A DNA stretch of 64,000 nucleotides from Coccinella septempunctata (lineage: Eukaryota > Arthropoda > Insecta > Coleoptera > Coccinellidae). The position numbers and the translations under genes were made by a program. The stretch lies in assembly GCF_907165205.1 (NCBI RefSeq), contig NC_058189.1, positions 64,044,315 through 64,108,314 on the forward strand, written 5' to 3'. Below the pieces are notes generated by a model. It had not been told where the DNA came from, did not search any database, and worked only from the letters and a program-made list of their open reading frames with translations. Of this stretch, positions 11,038-21,834 are shown piece by piece. Within the stretch, counting starts at the first letter, position 1, and every line of letters begins with the position of its first letter.

Positions 11038-12511
11038 CAAAGATTATAGAGTAGAAAGATAGGAAACGCAATCATATGGCTAGTACTAATAACCGACTAC
11101 ATTTTGGCCAGTGAAAACACATTTTACAATAAGATGGCGCTGAAAACGTATTATCGATACAGAAAAACTGTTTAGTAACAGTTTTCTGTTTTATAATTGA
11201 GGAGTGCGAAATTCGAAATCTATTCCTTGAATTGAATTTCAATATTGACCTTGTTGAGACCAGAAAACAAACATACTGAGCGACAAAACAAAAGGATGGT
11301 TTTGTTTTGTGACTAGGATGTCATCTGAACATTGTTTGGAATCGATTGGTATCAATGAAAAACGCTGTTGGATGTGATAAATTTTTATTTGCAATCTAAA
11401 AAATTTACAAAAATTTAAAATTATAGACAACGAATAGAGCTTTGACTAGGATACAAGAGTACATGATTACCTGCTATAGGTACGTCAAAGGTGCTTTTTC
11501 TCTGAAAACGTTCTGAATTAATTAGCTGAGTTGAATTTGTACAATTTATATCATAAATTGATATGAACCATTATTCAATTTACCGTCATAGGATACGCAT
11601 TTCCGTTACTTACATATTATTTACAAAATATTCAGAACCACAATTGAAAAAAACCTTACAGAGGTATACGAGACCTGTATTCAAGCTTGTCAGTATAATT
11701 TCTTTATGCTTTTTTATGATTTCTTCATGGTATGGTCTCTTCATGACACAATATACAAATTGATTGACGAATGAACAAAACACTCACAGAAGGTTTCATA
11801 AAACTTTGACTTTCCAAACAACAATTTGACAGTCACCCGATTCCCAAATCGAAATCAATAAAACTTTTGCATTTCTGAATATATTGAAGGAGTAACAATT
11901 GAGAATCTTTGAATGGACGTATAAAAGTCATAATTCCCCTAAATGAGCCCTTCATGTAAGGGATGCGTCCTGCATATAACAATTTACGTGGATGAACAGT
12001 TCTCAATCGACTTGCAGTCATGTTCATTGCGCATGGTGTAGTCAGTAGTGTTTGCAGGCCTTTACGCCCTGAAAATTTTATCCACTTCGTAGCACTGAAA
12101 ATAAAAATCAATGAATGACCGAGTCACATGTTACCAGTTTCAATACTTACATTCCCATTTTCCTTAGTAAAATTCGTTTTATTTGATCCACAGTTCTTCA
12201 CCATACAATAATTGTCGATCGATATTCTGAGGTTTTCGCCAAGAAATCAGACGAAAATTTCAATAATCAGCAACTAAAACGGGCTTGGAAAACAAAAGGC
12301 GATACGATGTTGCCTATGGATACGAGAATCAAAACATTCAAAACCTGTTTGATCAAAATGGCCATAAGACTCTGACATCTCGCAAATTTCATATGTCCCT
12401 CTAATTAAAATTTTAACCAGTTCTAGGGCCTTAAAAACACATTTGAAACACAGATGGCGCTCACATCACTTTAGTCGCTTCGTTTCCTATCTTTATACTC
12501 TATAATCATTG
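11038..12511 (-). mobile_element. P-element-like DNA transposon, non-autonomous
   Basis: A 1,474-bp element beginning CAAAGATTATAGAGTAGAAA and ending in the matching inverted repeat. The terminal repeat is 31 bp with two mismatches, the same length as in Drosophila P. The flanks are ATGTTCAG (11030-11037) and ATGTTTAG (12512-12519), an 8-bp target duplication with one change; 8 bp and a CA...TG terminus are P-superfamily features. On the minus strand a start reading MVKNCGSN lies near 12206, followed by a GTAAGT donor and an acceptor before a 92-codon frame at 12111-11833. MVKNC resembles the first residues of THAP domains, but the rest of that motif is not visible. No intact transposase is present. 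A truncated relative lies at 30053-31189. Confidence 0.72.
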
Positions 12512-12519
12512 ATGTTTAG

Positions 12520-13558
12520 TTCAGGGAGTGTTTTTTGATTGCAGATAACTTAATCTTTTATTTGTTGTTAGTTGCTTCCTCAGCTGTCTTTGGTGCATCC
12601 TTTCTGTTGTGTGGCGATGATGCTATTCTTTTTACAATGGTTATCAACACACTGTTCGAAATGCATGATGTAATTTATTTTGGCAGGCACGTGACTGGCT
12701 GATATTTGGTTGAATCTTCTGCTTACCTTCGGTCATTAGGAAACAGGTATGTTGTGCCATGTGCTGGGAATATTAGCATCCTTGTAAGCTGCTTTAAAGG
12801 ATCGACAGGTTATCTGTTATCAATTTTCTCCCCAAAATTGACTGTCTGCATAGAAAACGTATGAATAAACCGTAATTTTCCATATGGAGGATTCATCCTA
12901 CAAAACCTCCATTCCTGGGAAATGCCTTCATAACATCCCAAACGTGAAATATGAAACATCGCCAACTATACCACATTCTGGCCATATTGCCCGACAGTTC
13001 AATCTCCTTTGACGGCATTCTCTTCCTTTTCATATCTGCCTGAGTAAGCGAATATCCCGCCCGAATGACAGCCGATAAAAACTTGCACTTCTTCATATCG
13101 GAATTACAGAAAAGACGAACAATGCATCGGAGAACAAAGCGGCAGGCTCGATTCAATTCCGATAACTGGGGATATCTTCCAGACCTCTTCCCTTCGAAAT
13201 GGGATTTAAGGCTGACACAATTCGCTGACAGCCACGTAGGGAACGCTCACAATAAATGTCATGTTACGTAGGAAGAAGTTCACATGTTTTACTTTCCTCT
13301 TAGCATGACGTGTTGCGAAATTAAATTCTTCCACTCATCATTTCTCTTCGGCGTAGGACCGTTTCACGTCTGCTACGAGTTGCACAACCGTCAGGTGTAT
13401 CCTGATTTCTTGTGTTGGCGATTTTCTTTGCGAAGGTACATTTTATTTATATTGTCAGTGTTTTCGTTCCACCTGAATGAAAATCACGTTCAAAATCGAC
13501 CATTTCAGTTTTCTATATGGCAAAGTTAACACCGGCAGAAACTGAAAAGTTGAGAACT
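12520..13558. other. Intergenic, no gene recognised
   Basis: Overlapping open frames near 12893-13529 exist on both strands without any family motif. Confidence 0.4.
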
Positions 13559-13560
13559 TA

Positions 13561-14770
13561 TACTTCATTCACATTTATTTTAGCAGTCGGTTGGCCATGA
13601 AATAATTTTCTCAAGTTTTTGTAACTAGAACGGAGCAAGGTTGGCGCTCATGAAATGTCGTTAATGTCTTAACGCCGTTGCCACAACTAATATCAGTTTT
13701 TATCAAGCAAATGCCGAAAGTGATTGAAAAAAGAGACAGGGTTTCAGGAAGTGCTATTTAGAATTCAGGTCAGCTCATTCAAATATTTATACCCTAATAT
13801 TTTAAAATCCACAATACGTCAGACGGAAGCGAACATATATTCAATGTAAGAAAATTAATATACAGTTTCATCTGAATCTTAACAACTTATATTTCAGCAG
13901 AATATTTCCCAAATCAGAAAGATTGTGAATGAAGAGGATGACAAAGAATTTCCTTCTTTTGGAAGACCTAAAAAAGTGGTGGCATTCGTGAATTTTATGT
14001 TTGAGAGAATTAATGCGAAAAGTTCACTACAGAATTTTCAATTAGTGTCATCGTAGAATAAGATCCCGAAAATTGATTTTTCTATTTTTCATTTGACTTG
14101 TCCTATACATTGTAAATGTCTTAAGGTACCAATAAATACCAATTTATTATTATTATATCAATGTATTAAGATGAACAGCCAAAAATACGCGCCAGTTGTC
14201 CTGTTAAGTGATTATTCATGTGAAATTTTTGTTCAAAGGTGAAGTTCATCTTGACCTGAAACTTGCTAATTCCTTTTACTTATATTGATGCAAGATGATT
14301 TTTGTAGAAGAATCTAACATTCTTGTAATTATCTGTTAATTCCTTCGTGATATACCCATTCCCAACCACTGCATCATATGCATTGCATCTTCGGGTTAAT
14401 ACTTTTGAAATATACAGCTGATGTAACGTATTCAAACTTTAGCCAAAGGAGATAGCGAACATTAACTCTCCTCAAGCTAGTGCATATTATGATATTATAC
14501 TGATCTCTGGTATTTTCCAAGCGAATAACTGGATTTGGTATGCCTTCAATCAGTTTGTATAAACTTCAATTATAATCGTCGAAGAGATTCGACATTGTGA
14601 TAAAATACATAATAACAGAAACTTTTTCGTAGAACGGGCAACATAGCGTTGATTTAAAACCCAAAAATGTTTTGACAAGCGTCATAACCCCACATTTTCG
14701 TACTATACAGAGTGAAATGTGTCAAATTTCCGTGGCCAACCGAGTGCTAAAATAAAAGTGAATGCAGTAT
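13561..14770 (-). mobile_element. MITE family F3 (CATTCAC / GTCGGTTGGCC ends), copy 1
   Basis: A 1.21-kb non-coding element with about 38-bp inverted termini: TACTTCATTCAC...TTTTAGCAGTCGGTTGGCC at the left, and GGCCAACCGAGTGC...GTGAATGCAGTA at the right, next to TA dinucleotides. It lies opposite to the copies at 53193 and 54406: the block TCTCAAGTTTTTGTAACTAG is at its left here and at their right end. Other copies are at 25896-26693 (partial) and 37424-37957 (deleted). Confidence 0.82.
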
Positions 14771-14855
14771 ATATATTATTTTATTTTTTGAATTGAAGTG
14801 AATCAATGAAAAATAGGTCTCATCTCGCTGCTGTGTTATTTTTTTACTGTAAATA

Positions 14856-15171
14856 GTAGTAGGAAATAGTGATCTTACTATTTTCCTCACTTTATATCTT
14901 CCTGGCCGGTTACTTTATACAGAGTGTAAATGAATTTTTTGTCAAAAAGTAGTCTCGGCCTTTTTTTAAATTTTTGTAGCAGCCCCTACATAGGTTAGGT
15001 TAGGTTGAAGGTTAGGTTAGGTAGGTAGGTGTAGTACGAAATAGTGATCTTACTTTTTTCCTCATATTATATCTTCCTGGCCGGTTACATTATACAGAGT
15101 GTAAATGAATTTCTTGCCAAAAAGTAGTCTCGGCTTTTTTTAAAATTTTTGTAGCAGCCCCTACTCAGGTT
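14856..15171. repeat. Direct tandem duplication, about 143-bp units 175 bp apart
   Basis: The block from GGAAATAGTGATCTTACT through TTCCTGGCCGGTTAC to TTTTTGTAGCAGCCCCTAC occurs at 14856-14998 and again at 15031-15171 with scattered substitutions. The units are separated by a telomere-like spacer. Confidence 0.85.
14991..15030. repeat. Telomere-like TTAGG repeats
   Basis: The spacer between the two units reads as GGTTA/TTAGG-type repeats: three units, a GAA interruption, two more, then GTAGGTAG. TTAGG is the common insect telomeric unit. It is too short to tell an interstitial telomere from chance simple sequence. Confidence 0.5.
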
Positions 15172-16172
15172 CAGCTCTCTGAATAAGGCATCTGAAAAGT
15201 TCTACTTTATTATTTATTCGTAATTCAGAAAACTGACAGAAAGGAAATTGGAATGGCAATCAAAAACAATTTTCTGTTCATTTTGGTAAAGCATCACTCT
15301 CATCGTCAGAAATCTCTTCAGTATTGAAATTAATGATATTTCTTTTGACTGGGAGGGTCTTTCGACCAGGTTCGGTTCTGAGAGATGATTCATTTGTTCT
15401 TCAGTTGGTCGGGGAACGCTACATGACCCTTATATAGGAGAATCATCTCCCACTGATATGGTTATTTATCAAAAAATGTATTAAAAAATAGTAAAGAACA
15501 AGAAAGAAATTAAAGAAACTTCTGATACTTCATTGACAATATTTGCAAGGAGTAGAAAAAGTCACCCCTAAAGTTTATTTCGCAAGAAACTTCTTTCCTT
15601 ATTCATATTATACCATTGAATAATAATTTCGTGATAGCTTGATTCATTTTGAACGAATAGGTTATCCTGTAATTTTTTGCTGAACGTAACGCTACGAAAA
15701 ATTGAATCATTTTTGTGATCTCGCTATTGTCGGAAGCAAAATCCACCCTTTCAAAATTCCTCAATGAAAAACTTAGATCCCGTTGCGTATATATCGAAAG
15801 TGTCGAGGTGAAATAAAGGCATTAGCATGTAAATCTATAAGCCGTGGAATTCTCTCTTCTAGCATCCGATGGAGTCCCTTGTTTAGTTATGGTAACTGAA
15901 GGTTACGGGTTATTAGCTCCGGAACGTTTCTCCCCCGGGAGAATGGGGGGGAAGGCATTCATTGATACAGTTTGTTTCGGCACGTAGCTCGCAGAAAATC
16001 GATTTGGGAGAGCACGGGAAAACTTATATATGATGTTAGGAGGAAAATGGAATTTTGATCTTGTGTTTCCAAGAATTCACCCTGAGAAATGCTCGTTTTT
16101 ATCACTCGAAGAATACCCTCGCGTTTTTGGGAAACTCGAAAACAGTTATTCTTGAAAGATCCAAACGATTTT
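15172..16172. other. Intergenic, nothing recognised
   Basis: No repeat partner or coding motif was seen. Confidence 0.4.
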
Positions 16173-16174
16173 TA

Positions 16175-16727
16175 TATAGCGTGTCCCAAAACTAGTGAAT
16201 CAAACGTCACACCACGATAGAGTAGATCAAATACTAGCGGATGACACCAACATCAGTTGAGCGAAAATGTACCGTTTCTGAAAAAACCTAACCTAAAGTT
16301 GCCGATTGTCGAACTATTTTTTCAATAACAAGGCCATTTTGAGATTAAGGATAGCGTTTCTCTCCCAAATTATCACCCCTATAGAGGGGGTTTATTCTGA
16401 GTAATAAAAATCATGTAGAAAAAACAATTGTTTCAATTCACATTTACTTAGGTTATCGATTAACTACTTAAAATAATTTCAATTAGGGGAGATAAAACAA
16501 TAATCTTAGATCAATATAATTTGAAATCGATATCCTTTTTCACAAACTGGCCCTGTGATTAAAAAAACTAGTTCTAAAATCGGCAACTTTAGGTATTGTA
16601 ATAAAATTCTGATTATTTTGGAAACGGTACATTTTCGTTGAACTAATGTTGGTGTCATTCGATAATATTTGGTCTACCCTTTCGTGGTGTGACGTTTGAT
16701 TCACTAGTTTTGGGACACCCTGTATAT
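16175..16727. mobile_element. Long-TIR MITE (GTGTCCCAAAACTAGTGAAT family)
   Basis: Arms of roughly 135-160 bp are inverted copies: the left starts ATATAGCGTGTCCCAAAACT and the right ends AGTTTTGGGACACCCTGTAT. Both arms contain CAAACGTCACACCACGA, GACACCAACAT and AAAATGTACCGTTTC in mirrored order. The centre, about 250 bp, is non-coding. Confidence 0.85.
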
Positions 16728-16728
16728 G

Positions 16729-18041
16729 GGGAGTTCGGGAGAGCTGAACCCTTTTTCACTCTGAAGCCTCTCAAGTTGTAAAATCTGTAAATGGTGGCAA
16801 CTAATTTTTTTGAGTGCAGATATCATGCCCAAATAGGTAACAATAGATTATAGTAGAGTGATGGTGAGATGAACATTTTGAGTACACCAATTCTTTTTGT
16901 AAAAAACGAAAATTGGCTCATGTCTCCCTAACCCATGGGAGTGTTGAACAGGGGGCGAGAGAGACTTGACCATAAATTCGTTTATCACGAAGAACATTGA
17001 AAGGAAACAATTTCAATGACCAACGCTTGCCTATGTCAAGGTTTTCATCGTCAGATGTATCAGCGTATGAAATACATATTTTCCATTTCGGAGTCACTCT
17101 CACTTATGTCCGAGATGTTTTTTACTTTTTTGAATATTTGTTTATTTTTTCTTTGCTTTTTTTATTATTCAATTCTCTTTTTTTGAAACAAATTATTATC
17201 CAAGCTCAGTGCGGGAACTTGGACCACTGATTACGTCTCTGGACCATAGCATTTGTGAAGTCTCCCGCACTCCCTTTTAGCCTATTCAACAGATGTTTTT
17301 TGAAACTTTCACAACTATTATCAAAAAACCCGTCGTTTGTATAACAATATTAGTCAATTGAAGCAATGAAACCAATACCAACCAATACCACCAAGCACCT
17401 ATTAAACTTTTCAGACAGTGTAACAAAAAAAAATCAATTTCTTACTTCCTAACAACAAAATCACGTTCAACCCTCTCACTCCCGAACTGTTCTGATGGCT
17501 GCCAAAATGGAGCTGGCCCTAGTTGTGCCTTGTTACGAGTATTTCACCAACCAAATTTTTGGTTTTCAAATTTGCATAACTAGGTAAGAAAATTTATAAA
17601 TTAGAAGCGCTCAACTTTTTACTTCTGTATTTTTTCTGATGCAGGAAATAGTCAAAACAATTATTCACCCTGAAAGAGACCATCTACCCATGTTTGCTTT
17701 GCAGTGGACCCAAACTATTTTTCGACAAGGAATAGAGTATTGACAACTATTAATCTTATCTTTATCGATTTGATTTCAGTCGATAATTTAAGCGTAGGCA
17801 CATTCTTGCTTGAAATTTGATATTTATACATCCATTAACGATTTACACTCACCCTTTCATATAAACTTAAATGGAAAAGTTTTGGAATTTAATTCTGGAA
17901 ACAAACTGTCACATACACTCTCAAATCGTTTATCTACCAATCAAAGTTTTGTGAAATCTTCTGTTAGCCTCTTATAGAAAGAAACAAAAAATTTTATTAT
18001 TTTGTCGTCTTAAATTGATGTATCAATTTCAGAGAAACTGT
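16729..18041. other. Intergenic with a possible diffuse MITE
   Basis: Motifs such as GAGTTCGGGAGAGCTGAACC (16731) and, inverted, TTCAACCCTCTCACTCCCGA (17467) could be degenerate ends of an element, with related strings near 16950 and 17210-17270. The rest is AT-rich, without coding motifs. Confidence 0.3.
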
Positions 18042-18043
18042 AA

Positions 18044-18440
18044 GCCTAGTTGCACACACACCGATTTTTGGACGGCCGGTATAAAATCGGCCAACATTTT
18101 ATCGGTAGTAGTTGCTTGCACACTCACCGGATTTTTACCGTCCAAACGATCAACCAACTAAAGTCGACTGAAATGGTCGGTAAAAAACATTGAACTCAGG
18201 AAAGAACTCCTTCTTGAGTTCAATGGTAAACAATCGTTGCTTGTACAAACGTGTACATAGTCACGCACGCCACTACATCCCGGTATTGCCGGTATTGGAC
18301 GGTTGCTCACCGGCATTTTACCGGCATCGATCGGCGGTCGGCGTGTATGCCAGCTCCCGTTCCCACACGTGATTCACTATTGGAATTTGGACGACCGATA
18401 TAAAATCGGCCGTCCAAAATCGGTGTGTGTGCAACTAGGC
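18044..18440. mobile_element. MITE with GCCTAGTTGCACACACACCG ends
   Basis: A 397-bp element with closely matching inverted ends: GCCTAGTTGCACACACACCG at the left and CGGTGTGTGTGCAACTAGGC at the right. The match continues inward through GGACGGCCGGTATAAAATCGG-type sequence. CCGG and CGGTAAAA strings recur inside, and a small hairpin (TTGAACTCA...TGAGTTCAA) sits at about 18191-18226. No duplicated flank is evident. Confidence 0.85.
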
Positions 18441-19382
18441 CAACTCTTACAGACCTACTGGAAACAAATTTTATCTTGCTCTGAAAACACGGCTTCTACT
18501 AAATACCTTTGCGTTGAAAAAATTACAACCTTGCAGAGTTTTTCTCAGTTGAGTGAAGGGATGATAGTAGGTTCATATACAGGGTGTTACAAGAAAAGGT
18601 GACCCCCTGCTCTAGGATATAAAATAATTATATAACAAAACATAATAGACTATCTTCTGTCGAATTTTGAATGAGCTGTCATCAGCCGTTTGGCAAATAC
18701 AGCAGCGTGAAGTTGGTAACACTTCGAATCATCAGCCCGGTATATTCCAGGATTTGAGGGGTTCTCCAACCTCCAACACTTTTATGTTTGCCCGCTCCTC
18801 ATGTACAGAAGTTTCACTCACTACCCACACTAATAAACCAAACTTTGGAGCCCTTCAACTCAGAGATCCACTCCTTGATCCTGTCGTCTCATGCCCTGAT
18901 CCTGATTCGATGCAACATCCAAGAACTAACATGACACAAAACTCCAGACAGATTAGAGTAATGTGTTGTTGCTTAAAGGGAACAGAGATATCATATTAAT
19001 TCAATTCCGAGAGCTGTTAAGGATATAAACCCGTTATAGAACATTTTGCATTCATAATGTAATTAGGGACCCGCCTTCACCCTAGTTAAGGAGGCAGAAT
19101 GAAGACAATGTAGTTATGGATCGAATTGCCGCTTGTTATACAAAATGGCTCGGAGAGGAGGGAGTTTGATGGTTTCCTAAATGGCCGGGAATAAAATTTC
19201 CTCAACCGAAAAACACATTTCGACAACGAGGGTAATCTGGATGGGTATCGGATGTCCTGATGTCTTTCGAGCAAGGAATAGGCTTCAACTATTCGGAAAA
19301 GGTTAAACAGAGCTTCCTGGGTCATCGTCTAGGTAATCTGAAGTTGCGATCTCAAAAGTTTTTCTGTGAAAATATTTTGGTT
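18441..19382. other. Intergenic, one orphan element end
   Basis: ATACAGGGTGTTACAAGAAA near 18578 looks like a transposon terminus of the ACAGGGTG type, but no inverted partner was found. Frames in 18667-19325 carry no motif. Confidence 0.35.
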
Positions 19383-19384
19383 TA

Positions 19385-20430
19385 CGAGGATATATTGAAA
19401 AATTCTAAGCCTACTATAGAACCAAACAAAGTTTCAATATCAAAATATTTTATTACTCAACATATTCTCCTCTTAACTGGATACATTTATTACAGCGAAC
19501 CTGTAACGTCCTTAGACTTTTCAAAAAAAAAAGTTTCTTCTTGATCTGCAAACCAGACCTTCACAGCTTTTATTACCTCCTCGTTGAAAAAAAACTTTAC
19601 GATCTTTTAAACTTTTTTTCAGTTAAGAAAAGAGATGATAGTCGAATGGAGCCAAATCTGGTGATGTTCTAGTAATTCAAACAATAAATCACTAATTTTT
19701 GCTTGGCAACATGGGATTTGTGTGCAGAGGCGTGGTCCTGCAAAAACAAAACACCTTTGGGTAGCTTTCGACGTCTTTTCTCTTCAATTTTTTCCAGGGA
19801 GTGTTCAGTAATGTCGAATAGTAATCTCCGGTTATTGTTCTACCCTTATCCAAAATATCAATCATCATTACTCCATAGCAATCCCAAAAAACTGAAGCAA
19901 GAACTTTTCCGGCAGATTTTTGGACACGAGACTTCTTAGGTCTTGGAGAACCAGAGTGTCGCCATTCCATCGATTGTTGCTTCGTTTCTGGATCGTAGAA
20001 ATGTACCCAAGTCTCATCCATAGTAACAATGCGGTTTAAGAAGTCTACATCGTTTTCAAATCAAGCACAGATCGAACGCGATGCTTCTTCCCTTGTACGC
20101 TGTGACACAGAAACTGGCCTTCCCGATCGGTCATCATCTTCAATGGAAAATTTACCTCTTTTGAAGCTTGCAGTGCAATTTTTCACAGTTGCATGCGAAG
20201 CATTTTAAATACAGTTACTTCATGATAGCTCGATACTCCAAGTTTTCGACTATCACAATTTCGGTGGACATCTTCTTTCTTTCAAGTCATTGCGTAACTC
20301 TGGTTTACTTTTTTGACCCAAAACTTCACACTGACACTTCTAATGAATTATAGTTCGTTACTATGGTAACGCAATATTTTTTTGTATGCATGGAACTGGT
20401 CTAGGCTAACTAGATATCAATACATCCTCG
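19385..20430 (-). mobile_element. mariner element, copy A (internally deleted)
   Basis: Bounded by CGAGGATATATTGA at the left and CAATACATCCTCG at the right, with TA at 19383-19384 and 20431-20432. It is 1,046 bp against 1,274 bp for copy B; missing sequence includes part of the helix-turn-helix region near 20098. The minus strand still encodes DETWVHFYDPETKQQSMEW (first catalytic Asp) and SVFWDCYGVMMIDILDKGRT, as in mariner transposases, but the second catalytic region is frameshifted. Confidence 0.9.
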
Positions 20431-20639
20431 TACAAATGATTTTGCCAATTGACACTCTTCAATCAAAATACTTAGAGGTATTCATTGAAACCAATTGCTT
20501 TGCTTTGAGATTATTTCAGGGCAACATCAATTGTTACTTCAACAACGTCCCTACGAAAAAGATTGGATCGTCTGTAGGACTGCAATGTGAGGAATTTAAC
20601 TTTTATTGTATCACAACTTAGAGAGAGTTAAGAACGAAG

Positions 20640-21110
20640 GTTTGATAAGCCACCTGAAGTGAATGGTACCATATTAGCGTCATGTTATCCTAGTTTTAAG
20701 ACTAGGAAAGTAGCACTTCAGATGAGGGGCAAAGATTTCAAAATCTTGCCCTACAGTCGAATTACAAAAAAATAATGAGTACCTGGGAGTACCAGAAGTA
20801 ACAAGTTTTGAAGATGATGAATTTATTGCTTTTGCGAATAGGGACAGTGATCAACAACAACTTCATAAATGGAATAAAAGTTAGTAATCAGCTTGAAAAA
20901 CAATAAAAAATAATAACAGACAATAACAGCAAAGAGATTACCATTCAAGAATACTATCCGAGTATAAAAATTATGTTTATACTATATTACACGAGTTTTT
21001 GTTAATCAGAACCTGTAGAAAGATTGTTTCCTTCAGTATGTTTTCTTCACTCCCCAACAAGAGGCTCTTTGTCTGATAAGACATTCATGAAACACCTGAT
21101 TGTAATTGTG
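20640..21110 (+). pseudogene. hAT transposase C-terminal remnant
   Basis: At 21009-21100 one frame reads EPVERLFPSVCFLHSPTRGS then LSDKTFMKHLIV. This matches the C-terminal dimerisation region of hAT transposases (pattern ERLFS...R..L....), with an Arg-rich turn followed by a leucine-rich helix. Upstream frames (for example KTRKVALQMRGKDFKILPY at 20695-20755) are broken by stops. No terminal repeats were identified, so the limits are approximate. Confidence 0.5.
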
Positions 21111-21834
21111 TATTTTGTATGAAAAACTGTACTTTGTATTTGATAGTATTTCGAATACATGCGAAATATTCTATTGTTATTTGTTTCAATTCGATTACTG
21201 CGAAGCATTTATTTTGCCCAGCATGGAAACCCTTCTAGAACAACCTACCAGCTACAATCTACCCCACGTTAAATCGTTTGAATCCCAACCATCACATACA
21301 TATATATCGAATCTCATTAGTTAATGGAAGCCTCCGGTGACATTAAACAATTCCACGGGCAATTTTTTGTGTCGAACATCCCATATGCTCTTTTTTCCAG
21401 ATTAGACCGCCATATTTCACTTGCGCAAGCTGAATAGCCGAAAATTGTCTGCGCTGCCACGGTTTAGGGGACACTTAAACCATAAAACACGACGCCATGA
21501 AAGGGTTTTACAGTTACAACAGCCCACAATTATTTCGCATCGTTCTAATTGCTACGCCATTCTCGTTATTACGTCCTTTTTTCCTGATCCGGGCAGGAGT
21601 TCTTTATCCGGACGCATTTCCTCCTCAATTATGAAAAATAAATTTCGGTAACTATCGCAATTAGGAGAGAATACGGGATTTTTCATCGGGAGACGGGGGT
21701 TCTCATTATTTCCGTTTAATTGTGATTCTTTTGATGCCTGATGTACTCAAATCGGGGCTGATTGGACTTGAGAGGGGATATTTGTTTGTTATGATTGTTA
21801 TTGAGAGTTTACCGACTCGGATTTATCCAGTTTA
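21111..21834. other. Intergenic, short dispersed repeat at 21718-21800
   Basis: The segment starting TTAATTGTGATTCTTTTGAT matches 7750-7830. Other frames have no motif. Confidence 0.4.
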
